Positions 1-12,073 of a stretch of DNA of 64,000 nucleotides are shown piece by piece (the first letter of the stretch is position 1; each line of letters opens with the position of its first letter). The stretch is from Ascaris suum (lineage: Eukaryota; Nematoda; Chromadorea; Rhabditida; Ascarididae). A program made the translations under genes and the position numbers. Below the pieces are notes generated by a model, which searched no databases, was not told the origin of the DNA, and saw only the letters and a list, made by a program, of their open reading frames with translations. The stretch spans positions 9,160,516 through 9,224,515 of the forward strand of contig CM024175.1 of NCBI GenBank assembly GCA_013433145.1, in the 5' to 3' direction.

Positions 1-1477
1 TCTCAAGATTGTCATATTTTGTGTTATTATGTTTAGCGCAAATAGCAGAAATTTGATCGATGATGAGAGAGAAAAAAAAAAGAAGGGAAAAATATGATCT
101 TAGATGCAAAAATAGCGGCTAATATATTGAGACTGGCTGGCACACACGCTTCGAACCGTATGATCTCTGATTTTTTTTCCTCAATTTCTCAGTCTTAATT
201 CGGACAACAAATAAAGTTCTCATTTTCGACATGTTTTTAGCGCTCAATTAATCGAAAAAAGACTACTGGAAAAATATCGCTACGCAAATGGTTAAATTAA
301 TCAGACAAGAAAATATAATTTTCTTTTTTTGTATCTATCCAGAGCGATTTAATAAGAAATTATGGAAAAGTTTTAGCCAGAAATAAAAAGCAAATAATAT
401 GTATGAGAATCTCCTCAATTCTTCACTAGAGCTGAGGAAACACAGCGAAATATTACTAGTTGGCCTATTCGATTGATTTAAATGTTTGGTCGAATATTTT
501 GTTTTTAGGTGCCGAAACTCATACAACATTATTCCAATCGTCGGTAGGTTCATATATTTCGTTTAGTCTTTAGAAACTACTTTAGTTTCAAAACATCGCT
601 AGAAGAGCTTCGTAATGAACGCTGTTCAGGGATGGGAAAATTTCGGTCACGAATTCCCATTTATAAGTTCATCGGAAAGTTTGTATAGTCAAAAACGTTT
701 CACAATGGGATTACCGCTTAGTTAATGCTCGACGTTCAGGCGAATATCTTCGTAGCTAGAAAAAGGACTTGCCTTCTCTATGTTTCGCATTGCATCTTCA
801 GGGGCATATGAACTCTTTGGCAGACCAGCGGTAAGGTATACGAAAGACAAATTCTGTGAGGTCATGCCATTATGCCAAACAGCCATGCCATCAGTGCCTA
901 AATTTCGGCCGCAGTCTCCCTCCTAGGAAGAAAAACAAGCAGATTTTTGGAATACTAGAGAATCGAACCAAGCTTCAAAACTTCAAAGGATATTACGCAA
1001 TAGTTGCTGACCATTGCAGTTATTTAGCCGCATTATTTCATTGACTGCTGAATGAAATAATGCATCAAACTATTTGAAAACTTTTAAAAACTGGGAGGGA
1101 AAGAAGAAAATATGGCAATTTTACGGAAGAGAGCCGTGAGATGGGACGCTAAATCGGTCGAAATTTTCTTCAAGAGGCCAAAGGTCATGGCTCAAGGCAA
1201 ACCTCCTCGTTCTTTAGGGATTTAATGACTCCGAGTAAAGTTGGTAATTAGCTGGAAAATGTTTTATGGATAGTTTTTTTCTCTCCTTCGTTTACTGATC
1301 TGTTTTAGCACAAATGTTCTTTGAGTGAAATGAAAATAGCAATTCTAGCAAAGAACAACTCAGCTGTCCTTAGCTTCTTGACCTGAGGTAAAATATGAGG
1401 CAGTTACAGTTGTTGTGCACTTATCGATGCACACAAAAACAAGTATGCGTTATTAGATCAAGAGGGCTCTGGTGCAG
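1..1477. other. No gene recognised; possible 5' exons of the vWA gene
   Basis: The stretch is AT-rich with no domain match. Two short intervals have good splice signals on the plus strand: about 508-540 (TTTTTAG acceptor, GTAGGT donor) and 802-830 (CTTCAG acceptor, GTAAGG donor). A frame starting with ATG near 614 reads NAVQGWENFGHEFPF. None could be tied to a protein family or joined in phase to the exon at 2207. Confidence 0.3.
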
Positions 1478-2071
1478 AGAGCGACTTGGCTTATGTCAAT
1501 AAATATTATCCATTTAGACATGTCCGCCTTGTCCAACGGAAAAGGAATGCCCATCAATTCCTACATGTCCTACAAAGTGAGTTCATTCTTTCTTGATAGT
1601 TGGCTAGTAGAGTTGCTTCAAAATTATTTGCAGTTAGCCATAACTAAAACATATCCTTAGAAGGTAATGCATTGTTACTGATTGATGCTGTAGATTAGGC
1701 GATTTGTAGTGTTAGTTAAAATTGATGACTGCTTGAAGACAGGCCGAGCAAAGAAATGCTTGAGGATATATGCAGCCTGTCGTACTTTTTCTAGCCCTTC
1801 ATCCATTAACGATCTCCTATTCCATCATATGGAACCTTTTATGAGGATCAAGCAGTGTGCAAACTTCAGCATTCCAATCCCATCGTTGCGATCTGAGAAG
1901 GATATATTGGAGGTAAGAAAACCCCTATGTATATAGAAAAAAGCGCTCCTTCTTTCTACAACTTCACATGGTTACGGACTTTTTTTTCTGTTCTTTCTCA
2001 GCTGAATTACGTCTTACAGCTATGATTTGACAGATATCGGTGCCAATATCTGCAAAGAAGAGGAAGCATAA
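1478..2071 (+). pseudogene. Decayed vWA unit upstream of the three intact ones
   Basis: Three pieces line up in the right order with the repeated exon set. At 1478-1576 a frame reads INIIHLDMSALS and ends in NSYMSYK before a GTGAGT donor, like the first exon of unit 3, which ends NSYSN before GTGAGT. At about 1710-1912 a frame ends PSLRSEKDILE before GTAAGA, like the fourth exon. At 2036-2071 the frame reads IGANICKE, the linker motif, then meets a stop codon. The second and third exons were not found and the phases no longer agree. I read this as a broken fourth copy, but parts of it could be exons of the true 5' end of the gene. Confidence 0.4.
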
Positions 2072-2206
2072 ATAAGTGGCATTAGAAATTCTCCGCCCAC
2101 CTCCCCTTACCTGAACGGCCACAACGCCAAAATATATCGGTTTACGCATTGATCAGGCAACGCAGTAAAGTTGGTTTGGAAGCTTGAATTGCGCCTTTTT
2201 TTTCAG

Positions 2207-4055
2207 ACCAACTTATCCAGTGGGATTGCCATGCAAGGTTGATCTCGGCATTCTTCTCGACTCCTCTTCGGAGATTTCAAGAGTCGAATATAAAGAGGTA
2301 TTTTTTCACAATGCGTTACGTTTTGAATCAAATTTTGAAGTGATATTTATAGAACGCGCTGATAAAAAAAGGCCAGAGAGGAATATTTCATCAGGCGAGC
2401 CAAATATTTGCATATATGGAAGAAGTTTTTAGATGATCGGTTTCCTACGCGATCAACTTGTTCCCATGTGGATAATTGGCACTCAGTCAACGGAGGTAGC
2501 CCTTGGTATTTACTCAGACGAGAAAATGGTATGGAAGAGTAACAACTTTTCATATATGGATAACAGCGAACTTCTGCATGACTTGGAAGATCTCAGCAAT
2601 GAGGAATCATTAGGGTCGCCAAGCTTGCAAAGGTTTCAATTAGCTCAGATGTAGTGCTCAAAAGTGTTAAAAAGCTTCCATAGTACATTCCCACCTCGAG
2701 ATATCAGTAGTATGAGTGAAGTGACAGACTTAATTTATTGTATTGAAAACGTACATCAAACATGTTCCATTTATGTTCTTTAAATTGACATATGCCCATA
2801 ATAATATTATTTATTTATTTTTTAAATGCAAGGAATATTTTTTTACACAACGTAAAAAGTGCTAAACTAATCGAATTCGACATATTTTTGCAATGTTATC
2901 ATAAAGATATTTAAAAGGATATGAATTTTTAGCCACAGAGCACAATTTTAGTCATTGAGAATATTGAATTAGTATTGCGGAAGAGACCTTTTATAGGTTT
3001 GAAGAGAGACGGACGCTAAAAGAGAGAAAGAGTGTGTTGAAGGGATTTATTAGAAATATGGACTGAATAATGAAATTGCACTAAAGAAGTGCTTTGCTAT
3101 GAAGATGCAAAAAGAGAGTATTCATATACTTCATAAAAATCATCAGCATAACATTTTATAGAGCATTGGCTGAAATGAGATCTATTGTGAATAATCGACG
3201 AGTCGACACAAAACTTGTTACAATTGTCTTCACCTCAACCAGGTATTCAATTTGGTAGCTAATCAGATCCATCGTCACGCAGAGTTTCACTCATTATTAA
3301 CTAAACGATTTTTATCGTTTTGATGCATTTTATGAAATTATATAACGAAAAATGTTGATTGAACTACTTTGAGTATATGCCTATAGAATGTTGAATAACA
3401 TTGAGAACGTTCACTGTGAAAAGCAGAAAACCTGGGCATTGCTATAGGTCATTGTTTGTGCCGCGCCATTGATAGCGTCGTCGATGTTGTCCGTTAGGGA
3501 ATGTCGATGTAACTATCAGTGTAGCCAATAAAGACAAAAAAAAATTTTTTTTCTGTTTTAAACCGAAAGCTTGATATTGGTTGAGTTCAAAGTTATGTCC
3601 AAAGGTTCAATGCAAATTCACCGGCAAGTACACTCGCAATTCTGACATTGCAATGCCACGAGGAATTCAACACCAACTAGTTCGTTATCGATTGAAACAT
3701 TCGTTAGTGATTTCATTAATTATTGTGTAAAATTAAGAAATTTTGTCTAAACTCATCGCTTTAGAAGGAAGCAAAATGCGATTTGTTCTCTTCCGAAAGC
3801 AAACTCATCAAAAATCCGCAGGAACATCTGAAAGTTTCCAGTAATAACGGTATGTTTTCTGTTTTCTAACGCGGCATCTTTTATAGCAATCAAGCCGACA
3901 TCGATGCGTCAATGGATGACGCTAAAGCACTAACCAAAGATGATGACACCTTAATAATGGTTGGGATTAATGAACAAATAGACATGCGTCTGCTCAGTAC
4001 ACTAAACGCATTCGCAGTCCAAGGAAGCAGCTTTGACGATAAGATCGCCCTTCAG
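2207..4055 (+). other. vWA domain unit 1 (4 exons)
   Basis: Four exons with phases 1-0, 0-2, 1-2 and 1-0 encode one vWA fold. Exon one holds the first beta strand (VDLGILLDSSSEIS). Exon two holds the helix and second strand (FLRDQLVPMW, then TEVALGIY). Exon three holds strand four (LVTIVFTSTS). Exon four begins NQADID and holds strand five (TLIMVGI). In the MIDAS motif D-x-S-x-S the last Ser is Glu (DSSSE). The usual Asp after the fourth strand (FTDG in canonical domains) is Ser (FTST). Metal binding is therefore unlikely. The donor after exon two (gtttca) is weak. Confidence 0.85.
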
Positions 4056-7000
4056 GTTAATTGTAGCCTATTGAAGTAGACATTTGTTTCCTTTTAGCGT
4101 TTCGCTGTCTTTGCATTGATACGTGGACGTTCTGATACGTGTCGTCTAGACTCACAAATAACATTCCTTCATTTGAGTTCACGAATAACTGCAATTCTGC
4201 ATCTACCCACAGCATTCTTCTAGGACCAGTCATCGACAATAGTTTAGCATTGAAATGTCGAAATCTCTTCGAAATTTTATCTCAGTCACTCCCTTATAAA
4301 ACTCAGATCGTCAATATATATCTGCCATTTCCACAGTTATTCCTGTCAAATGTTTCAGCGATGTTCTTATTGCAGATCAATTCAGCAATCTGCATTGGGA
4401 AACCAAACCCGCTGCCTTCATCAACGAGTACGCCATCAACAACACCAATATCTACACAGCCTAGGTGGGCCAAATGACTATTTTTCTCTTGTGACTTCGA
4501 TTTTCTTTTCCACATGATTCAAAAAAATTCCATAAGCTGCATCATTCAGCCTTTGAATTACACCCATAATCTGTCAACTGCACGATGGCACGACGTTCCC
4601 TGCTGTAAAATCCATTCGTTTCAACCATGTCAAACGTCGCCAGATACAAGGTGATGCTGCCGTAATAATGCATTTATGAGAAACGATGGGATGGAGCAGT
4701 CGACGAATTGCGATCAATTCGTTCACGATCTGGTTGGGATAACACATGTCAGTTCTTTACTGATTGTTTCCGTTACAAGGAAAGGCAGCTGAATGAATCT
4801 CATAGGTTCAGTCGGTTGGATCGTCTATCCGGAAAGCGAACGGACCTACGTTGGGATCTCAGTTTCGGGCAGCCCTTTCATTTGCCGTTAAATCACTTGA
4901 GCAGAATTCTATTTTATTCGACAAATTGAAGCGTTTCGCGATTTACTGACACCTCTCCGATTGCAGGCCTAATGCCAATCTACCGTGCAATATTGATGTG
5001 GGTGTTTACTTGGATGGATCAACTGCCATATCAAGAGATGAGTATGCAGAGGTAATCATTTCCAGATACCGTTTTGTGCAGACATTCATTTTGGAGCAGT
5101 CCGTTGCACGAGGCATTTATTACACTTACATCAGTGCATTCGCGAAATTCGGAGATTTCATTGTATTGTTCTATTCTACGGAACTTGTATGAGCATAATT
5201 CCACCTGTCGATATTATGAAAAAAATTGGCGGAAATATTTCAAGGAGAGGGTCTTAGCAGTTGTTGGTTACATTTCGCATTCTTCAGCATGGCATTTAAA
5301 TGTCCGTTCATTTGATATGAGTGGCAGCACAAAAACAATGACCACCACTGGGTCACTTTCCGCAGCAGATTTTACATAGCGATAGCTTCCGGTCAGGAGT
5401 TATTCGACTCCTTCGATGAGTAATATGAAAATGATATCAGTGACATGCATTTCCTAAAAACCACTTTCGAGCATGTTATCAACGATGTAAACTTCACCGC
5501 GCAAGTGACCAACGATACGACGAAGACCAAGCTGAATGATATCCAAGGGAAGGTTGTAGCGTCAGCACATCAACCGACAATTCAAAAATGTTTGTTATTG
5601 TTTGAATGCCACAGTTGTGCTTACTCCGACAGGAACTAAACCCTTAGGAAGTGCGCTTCTTGCAAGAGAAACTCGCGAAGAAATGGTATGTGAGTCCATC
5701 GTGGACTGACGTGTCGATTGGTGCTTATGGTAGCGATGGGGCTCCGTGGTTCGGTGGATTCTGGTATAACGAGGCGGAGAGCTACGAAATTGATCTGAAG
5801 AATATGAGCAATATCGGTCCACTTGGACCTCCAAGTGTCGAGAGGCATATCATCTTACCTTTATTAACATTTTTTTGCTCAGTCTCATTGAGGAAGTGAA
5901 TTGATGAGCTATTTGTGAATGAAATGGTTTCATCCTGAAGAACTGAAGCGCAATTTTTAAAGAGAATTTACAAATGCTAGGTTGTCCTCAAAAGAACGGT
6001 ACGCGATAACGTCTCATTATTCACATCCTTTCCAAAACATTCTTGCGAATTCGATGTGCTGAAATGAAATGCACTGAGTGTCCGTTCAAAGTGAAAGGGC
6101 TTTTCTTTGACGATATAAACCGCCTAGTAAACAACATTCCGCGATAGCGACTGCTAATACTGAATTGATGGGAGTGAGAAAGCGGAGGCGAAGCAAAAAT
6201 GTTTTAGAGCACTGATCGCAACGAAGTGGCTCATTGAAAACAGACAACGCTACATGCATGTTGCGGCTTACATTCTCTTCACATACACCAGGTGAACGCT
6301 CTTATCCCTTGATCATCGTAAACTTTCTGTTGTGACCAGCAACGGCGGCATTAGGAAGACCGAATGTAGGCAGACATCTGGAGCCGATAGTCGCCTGTCG
6401 ATGCTAATATGCGAGAGCACAAGCGAGATGGAAGGAGTATTTTATGAGGGCGCAGCATGGCATCTAAAAGCAGGTGTAGAACCAAAGGCTAGGGGCATCC
6501 AAACGGGCCGAAGCCCGACTTAATACAGGCCGCAGATATCGCCCGGGGCAGCATAAGAGTGCATAAATCGATTAATGGCATTATGTGAAGAACTATAAAG
6601 GAGAATCGACTATAAGAGTAAATGTGGTCACTGCAGTGTTAGATTACAAGTTTATATCTCGGGTTGGCTTTTTGATACCTTACCCAGTGCTTTCCCCAGC
6701 TATTCCATCTCAAAGCGAAAAGTGAAATAAAAAAGTCGTAGAAACTAAATAAGAGCTGATAGGCGCACATCTCGATCCAAGGAAGTGGGAGAAATTTTTA
6801 GGAAATGTTTGTGTCATGAATTTATGGCGCCAGCGGATGAACAGAACTTACTAACCTCCATAAAGTTATGTATTTGACGATGCATCAGTCGCCGTTCTAA
6901 CATCACAATTTCTTTGTCTCAATCATACGAACGACAGAGGCTCGATTTTGCTGAACAATTAAACAGATAAAGAAAAATTTCTGCACCGAGTGATATCGGT

Positions 7001-10000
7001 GAAATTTCACACCGCATACTATGTTGTTATTCATAGGGGAGTGCTTTGTGATCAGTTATGCGCAATTTTTTTGCCCCATTTGAGGGGCTAAAAGTGCCCA
7101 GATTTTCAGTACCTAATGTGTTCTTCACTAAATGGTGTTGCAGCAACGAAACGGACCTCAGCGCTGCAAAACCATATGCGGACTACGTTGCGACAAGCGG
7201 TAATGACCTCATCGTCGTTGGGATGGGTTCAGAGTTCAATGCGAATACGTTACAAAATACACTCGGATTGCAACCTATCATATCCACAACCTATAGCGAT
7301 GCCCTTGCAGATGAGGTAAATCTTGCGTGATGATGCCTCCCTATGAATAAACAATTTTTGCTCATCCAAATTCATTACATTTTATGTATTGAAAATGAAC
7401 AACCTCCGCCTAACCGGCAACTATCCTTTGCTAAATCATCTGATTGTGAGGTCACCAAAACTTTCCATGTTTGCATCGTCAACAAATATATTCATACTGC
7501 AAAATGACACAAATATATTCTTTTATTGTTTTCAGATCGCTGATGCAATTTGTAAAGGCAAAACGACTGTACCAACACGTCCGTAAGCACATACACTTAT
7601 TTATGCAACTCTTTATTCTTTTACAAAGAGAAGAATTTTGATAGGCTACAGTTCAGCTGTTTGATTGTATCAGTCGTTTCCTCACTGACCGAATTTATCT
7701 TTATATGCCGCCCTGTTCCTTATGATAAGGTCTTTATGGAAAACCGAGTGGTCATTATGCCTAACAGGATTTGGTCAACACCCACTTTCAGCTTAAGTTG
7801 ATGGCGAAATGCAAGATGTCATCAAAGAATTTTAAGAAGTTTGGTCGCTCTCGTGCATAGACATCTTCCATGTTAAAGCCGAGAAAGGTGAACCAATCAT
7901 ATTTTTACTAATGGGCACTGTGAGAATTTCAGTAACTTATTAGTTATGAGCCTCTGAACGGATGAAACCTCTTTTCTGGTTTAGGAACTTTTACCTATTC
8001 GTATGTCCCATATGATTCTTCCTGGTAATAGTACACGAACACTGACATATCTTCATTGAATCCCGTTTCTTTGTTGACGACTGTTCTATGTGAAATCGAA
8101 CGTCATGCACAGAAAGATGGTCATTTCGATATCTAAGAACACTATAGGTGATTCACATAGCGCAATGTTGCGCATCCTGAAACATTTGATTTTGATAATC
8201 ACTAAATTGTGGAACGTAAAAAGGGAGACGAAAGCGCGGAATTCGTCACCTATAGAACCCTATGTGAAGAGCTGTAAGGATTGCATCATGTTGTTGATTG
8301 TGTACAAAAGCATGCAACGTACGCATTGACGACCCGCTAAGATCATCCAATAGACTCGACAGGGCTCCACTCCCGTCCACCTACTTCTATCAGAATCGAT
8401 TAACTATATCGACATTTGATGAACTCGCCGCTGTGTTCCATTTAGGAAGATCCTGTTAAGTCGAACCTTAATAACTTACGAGTTCTTTGGAAACCTCCGG
8501 TGCTAAATTAACGGCTCTCATTATGTACAACCAATATAAATAAAGAAGAAAACAGCAAGAGCTTTTTGAGAAACCAGCTATAAGTTTCAGGCCCAGGCCA
8601 GGGCTGGGCTGCGACGTCGACGTCTTGATCGCGATGGATCTTTCCGAGGTGGTCCCAGCGAACAGTTACAGTAATGTGAGTGCATTTGATTTTATCACTT
8701 GAAACTCTTTTTGCTCCTTCAAACCACGAAGGAAATATAGTGAGACAGGAAAAGCACAGCCTGTTGGAAAAATACGCCGGTTCGAAAAGATCAATGGAGT
8801 TACCATTCGTTTATCTGTAAATATAGGAACAACACAAAAGTATGAAAGTGACCTCCAAAAATGATGCGCTGCCTATCTGAACGTCGTTGGTTTATGTTAC
8901 AGGATATAGGTGTTCTGTTTGGTTTGTTGCTATTTGTTGAAATGTGTTACGCTTGACTCACAGAATGCCTTTGTTCGTCGTTGAGTCCACGTTCCATGCA
9001 ATTATGCAGCTTTGATTCACGTTTCTTTTGCTCATCTGTTAACTGCTTATGTTCATTTAAGCAATTCAATTTCCTGCGGGATCAGGTCGTGTCAACATGG
9101 AACATCAATCCATGGGAAACTGAAGTTGCGGTTGGGATGTTCCAAGGCGGAATGGCTTCTTTTGGTGCCTATGCTTTCAGATATGCAAACGATGCCGCTT
9201 TTGACGAAATATTTTCCTTATACGCCACGAAGACTCCTCACTATACCACAAATATTGCATTGTAAGTACGAACTACATTTTTATGACAACGTTATCGAAG
9301 TAATGAAGCACGATTGTGAGCTATGCTTAGCAAGCGCAAATTATGCTGTGGATTCAGTTCAAAAAGTTCCTATATCATTGAATTTTAACCGCGAAACATA
9401 TTCTTCATGTGGGAAATGTAACTCATATCCCCACTGCACTCAGTTTTTCTACGTGCAAAAATTGATTTCTTCGATGGCCTCGCTTGTTTACGTGTTGAAA
9501 TGGTGCAGAGTTGGTACAGTCGTGAAGGGATCATCGGTTTGATTTCACGCAATAACTATGCATTTTGACAAGCATTCGGGTATGCTGTAAAATCATGCCT
9601 ATTTCCTCCGCTAAAAAACACATTTACCTAATTGTATTGTGTATTTAAGACTTTTCCTTTGCAGTGGAATGCAGAACATACGAAACCAGATAGAAGGAGA
9701 ACGACGCCAAGGAAAACGCGTTGTTGCGCTTGTCTTCGTTTACAGCGCGTATGTTAGCTAGCTCTTCATAACCAAACATTAAAAAATCGATGCGGAAAAC
9801 GTATCCCTTAGCGCATATGTTGGAATTTTTCGAAATATCATCGGCGCGAACGATTTCTTATTGAAACGAATCGAATTTAATTCGACCTCATACCCATTAG
9901 AAGTATTTGCGAGTAAATCCAAATCATTGGCTAATGAAAATATAAAACATTGCTGAAGATGATGGCGTCGTGTTTTTGACATGGAACAGTGAGAGAAAAG

Positions 10001-12073
10001 TAGAACAAATCGTATGCGTTCGAGCAATCGGAACCGACAAATTTGCAATAGTATATTAAAGTAGAGAAGACAAGGATATCTTGTACTTTGAGCGATAAGA
10101 CAACCAACAGTTTTTTCGTTCAAAAATGTGACGATTTAAATCATTGGAAAGAAGAACTCAGTATGAAATTGATAGGATCATCCACTAATTATTCCGCTCT
10201 TCTCCTCTTCGCATATTCGAATTTGCATAAGTGACGCACAATTTTCCTGGTGGTATAGGGAAGAGGATAAGCAAATTTAGACGTAGAGAATGGAATTTTC
10301 TGGAAGAATAACGACGAAATCTCAAAATAACTTTCTTTAGAGGAGGGAGGATGAAATCATTGAATAAATGCTTTGCAAGAAAGACCCTTGTTACAGACAA
10401 CAGGCAGATATTGAAGCGGCACAACCATTTGCCGAGCAAATCGTTTCAAATGGAGACAGGCTGGTTATAATAGCGGTTGGTTCGAGCGCGAATGTGGATC
10501 TCTTCAGAATGCTTTCTAATGAAACACTTCAGCTAATCGACTTCAACGATAATGCGGCGAATCAGGTTTGCGTTGCATAGACGAATAGCCCTCTTATGCG
10601 ATGCATATGCTCTTGAAAATGCGAGCTTGTCCACTCTCATATATTTTAGTTTGCTCAATATTTTTATCTTCGCTATGTGTGCGATATTTTTGTTATTTAT
10701 CCTTTTGCTTTGCGTTTCAGAGAATATGAGAGAATGAGTTAAGTAGTTGGAAAGCATATTTGCAAAAATTTGAAAAATCAGGAACGGAAGCTTGCTGCTA
10801 ATGTCTGCAGTGGCCTATCTCATTGAGGAGGGAGCTATCGTTAACTTTGCCTACATTGTCTTTGAAAATCATAAAATTCGCCTTTTCTACTTTCTTAGGA
10901 ACAATATTGAAAGTTTTTAGTAAAAAATAAATTCTTACGAATAAGTGGTAAGGAGACTACTTTGTACTAAGGAGCGTACCAGAACTACCCCGTGCTCCCC
11001 ATTTGCTGTAAGGAAGGTTATCTATTTTTTATCCATTTTGAAGACAGCATGTGAGGAGTCTGTTATTCATTACTTCGCATGCTGTCTATCTAAAGCTCCG
11101 AAGGTGCTAATCCGTTACCCATTACTTCTTCCTCTGGATGGCCTCGTTTCAATACGGTTTCTTCTAATCCACGCGGTACGATTCGCACTTTTGAATAATT
11201 CACTCCGTGTGAGTCGCATAAAAAGCTACTTTTTTTTACAAAGAATGTTGAATATTTTTAATACAGAATGAATTCTTACTAATACTATGATATCTCGTTT
11301 AATTCGAGTGCACGGCAAGAATATCGGCGCGATATGCGCTTTTTATAGTCTATTTCTTGAAGTGAAAATTTCTTCTATGTCCAAAATTTCCTTGGTCCCA
11401 GCATGTATCCACAATGGATGATAAGATGATCAATAGAAACGGAAGTGGATTTTCATCATCACCATTTATGGTATGAATTCTGCAGAGGAATTTCTATCGC
11501 TCTTTTTTTAAAAATTTTCTCTCAAAATTCAGTGATTTTGCAAACAGGCCGTGACATATGTTCAACACATTCACATATGGCATTGTGATATTCTACTCTC
11601 ATAAAAACATTCACGTAGTGTGTGAAATGAAGAAAATTAGTGTGAATTGACGAAACACAAACCATTACGATCTCCTGTGACATCCTGTTTAAAACGATGA
11701 ATTTCTTCCCACTTGTGTATTCCTTTATTAATATTGATAATTAATGAAGATCAACCTAAAACGGACTCACCAGCAAACTCTAGATCTGCTCACAATTTTG
11801 TATCCGCGAATAATTCCTTCAGTCAGCGGTGTTTAATTGCTACATACTGATACATAATTTCAATGAATCGTTGTATTTTATTTCGCCAGAAATCAGTTAA
11901 TTTCAGATCAACGAAGTAATCTGCGCTCAATCACCGTCTGTCTCGAAAGTATCTGACATTCAAGGCAGGTGATATGTTTAATTTATTTCATCTGGTTATC
12001 GTTTTTTTTTTTCAGATCCTGTAGAAGTCACTCTTTGAATGTGTCAGAGTTGATTTCAGTAAAGAGTAAATAG
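2207..12073 (+). CDS. Three-domain vWA protein, 16 exons found, 5' end not found
   Basis: Sixteen exons fit one reading frame: 2207-2297, 2433-2632, 3162-3242, 3887-4055, 4376-4464, 4967-5051, 5648-5844, 6208-6291, 7144-7315, 7536-7582, 8591-8675, 9062-9261, 9665-9748, 10397-10565, 11907-11968 and 12016-12073 (TAG). All phases agree, giving 623 residues after one leading base. The protein is three vWA domains joined by short Thr/Pro/Ser-rich linkers that each begin with an I-x-x-x-I-C motif (INSAIC, IADAIC, INEVIC). vWA domains are extracellular protein-binding modules; nematodes carry many secreted proteins with tandem copies, and this is probably one. No start codon, signal peptide or CUB/lectin domain was found, so the 5' end lies upstream or has decayed. 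No standard AATAAA follows the stop closely. It could be an expressed gene or a young pseudogene: three intact units argue for expression, the worn MIDAS residues and one GC donor for decay. Confidence 0.82.
4376..4464 (+). other. Linker exon between vWA units 1 and 2
   Basis: An 89-base exon starts in phase 0 after a TTGCAG acceptor and ends with two spare bases. It encodes INSAICIGKP followed by a Pro/Ser/Thr-rich stretch. It is homologous in position and motif to the linker exons at 7536-7582 and 11907-11968. The single Cys is shared by all three and probably closes the preceding domain through a disulfide. The Thr/Ser/Pro composition suggests an O-glycosylated extracellular spacer (inference). 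Confidence 0.8.
4799..4891 (+). pseudogene. Stray vWA exon-two-like fragment inside an intron
   Basis: Between the first linker exon and unit 2 a frame reads WIVYPESERTYVGISVSG and stops at TAA. It aligns with the second-exon segments WIIGTQSTEVALGIYSD (unit 1) and WNINPWETEVAVGMFQG (unit 3). There is no usable donor after it. It probably remains from a lost or converted repeat unit. The match is short, so chance similarity cannot be excluded. Confidence 0.3.
4967..7315 (+). other. vWA domain unit 2 (4 exons, one GC donor)
   Basis: Exons 4967-5051, 5648-5844, 6208-6291 and 7144-7315 repeat the architecture of unit 1 with near-identical lengths (85, 197, 84, 172 bases). Strand one reads VGVYLDGSTAIS, so the last MIDAS Ser is Ala. 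Strand two lies in WTDVSIGAYG. Strand four reads AAYILFTYTS, without the MIDAS Asp. Strand five reads DLIVVGMGS. Exon two must end at 5844, where the next bases are GC (gcatat) rather than GT. The phase into exon three (AG plus A) and homology with unit 1 both require that boundary. Confidence 0.82.
7536..7582 (+). other. Linker exon between vWA units 2 and 3
   Basis: A 47-base exon lies between a GTTTTCAG acceptor and a GTAAGC donor. It encodes IADAICKGKTTVPTRP and ends with two spare bases. It is the shortest of the three linkers. Confidence 0.82.
8591..10565 (+). other. vWA domain unit 3 (4 exons)
   Basis: Exons 8591-8675, 9062-9261, 9665-9748 and 10397-10565 have lengths 85, 200, 84 and 169, matching units 1 and 2. 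Strand one reads CDVDVLIAMDLSEVV; the last MIDAS Ser is Val. Exon two has NFLRDQVVSTW and TEVAVGMF. Exon three ends RVVALVFVYSA, where the MIDAS Asp is Tyr. Exon four begins QQADIE and includes RLVIIAVGSS. The acceptor at 9061 is TTTAAG rather than CAG. Confidence 0.85.
11907..12073 (+). other. C-terminal linker exon and last exon of the vWA gene
   Basis: The exon at 11907-11968 encodes INEVICAQSPSVSK plus a short tail, with the same I-x-x-x-I-C start and phases as the internal linkers. It splices to 12016-12073 across a short intron with a long T run before the acceptor. The last exon gives a basic, Ser-rich tail (RSCRSHSLN) and ends in TAG at 12071-12073. No fourth downstream vWA unit follows. 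A cryptic acceptor near 10720 would end the protein two residues after unit 3 instead, but the motif match favours the 11907 exon. Confidence 0.72.

Noticed and set aside
4139..4477. 112-codon open frame read as one gene
   Set aside because: Only its last 89 bases are exon (linker INSAIC); the earlier part is intron that happens to stay open.
9012..9542. 176-codon plus-strand open frame
   Set aside because: It is an alternative register over exon two of vWA unit 3; the vWA frame matches the family and has consistent splice phases.
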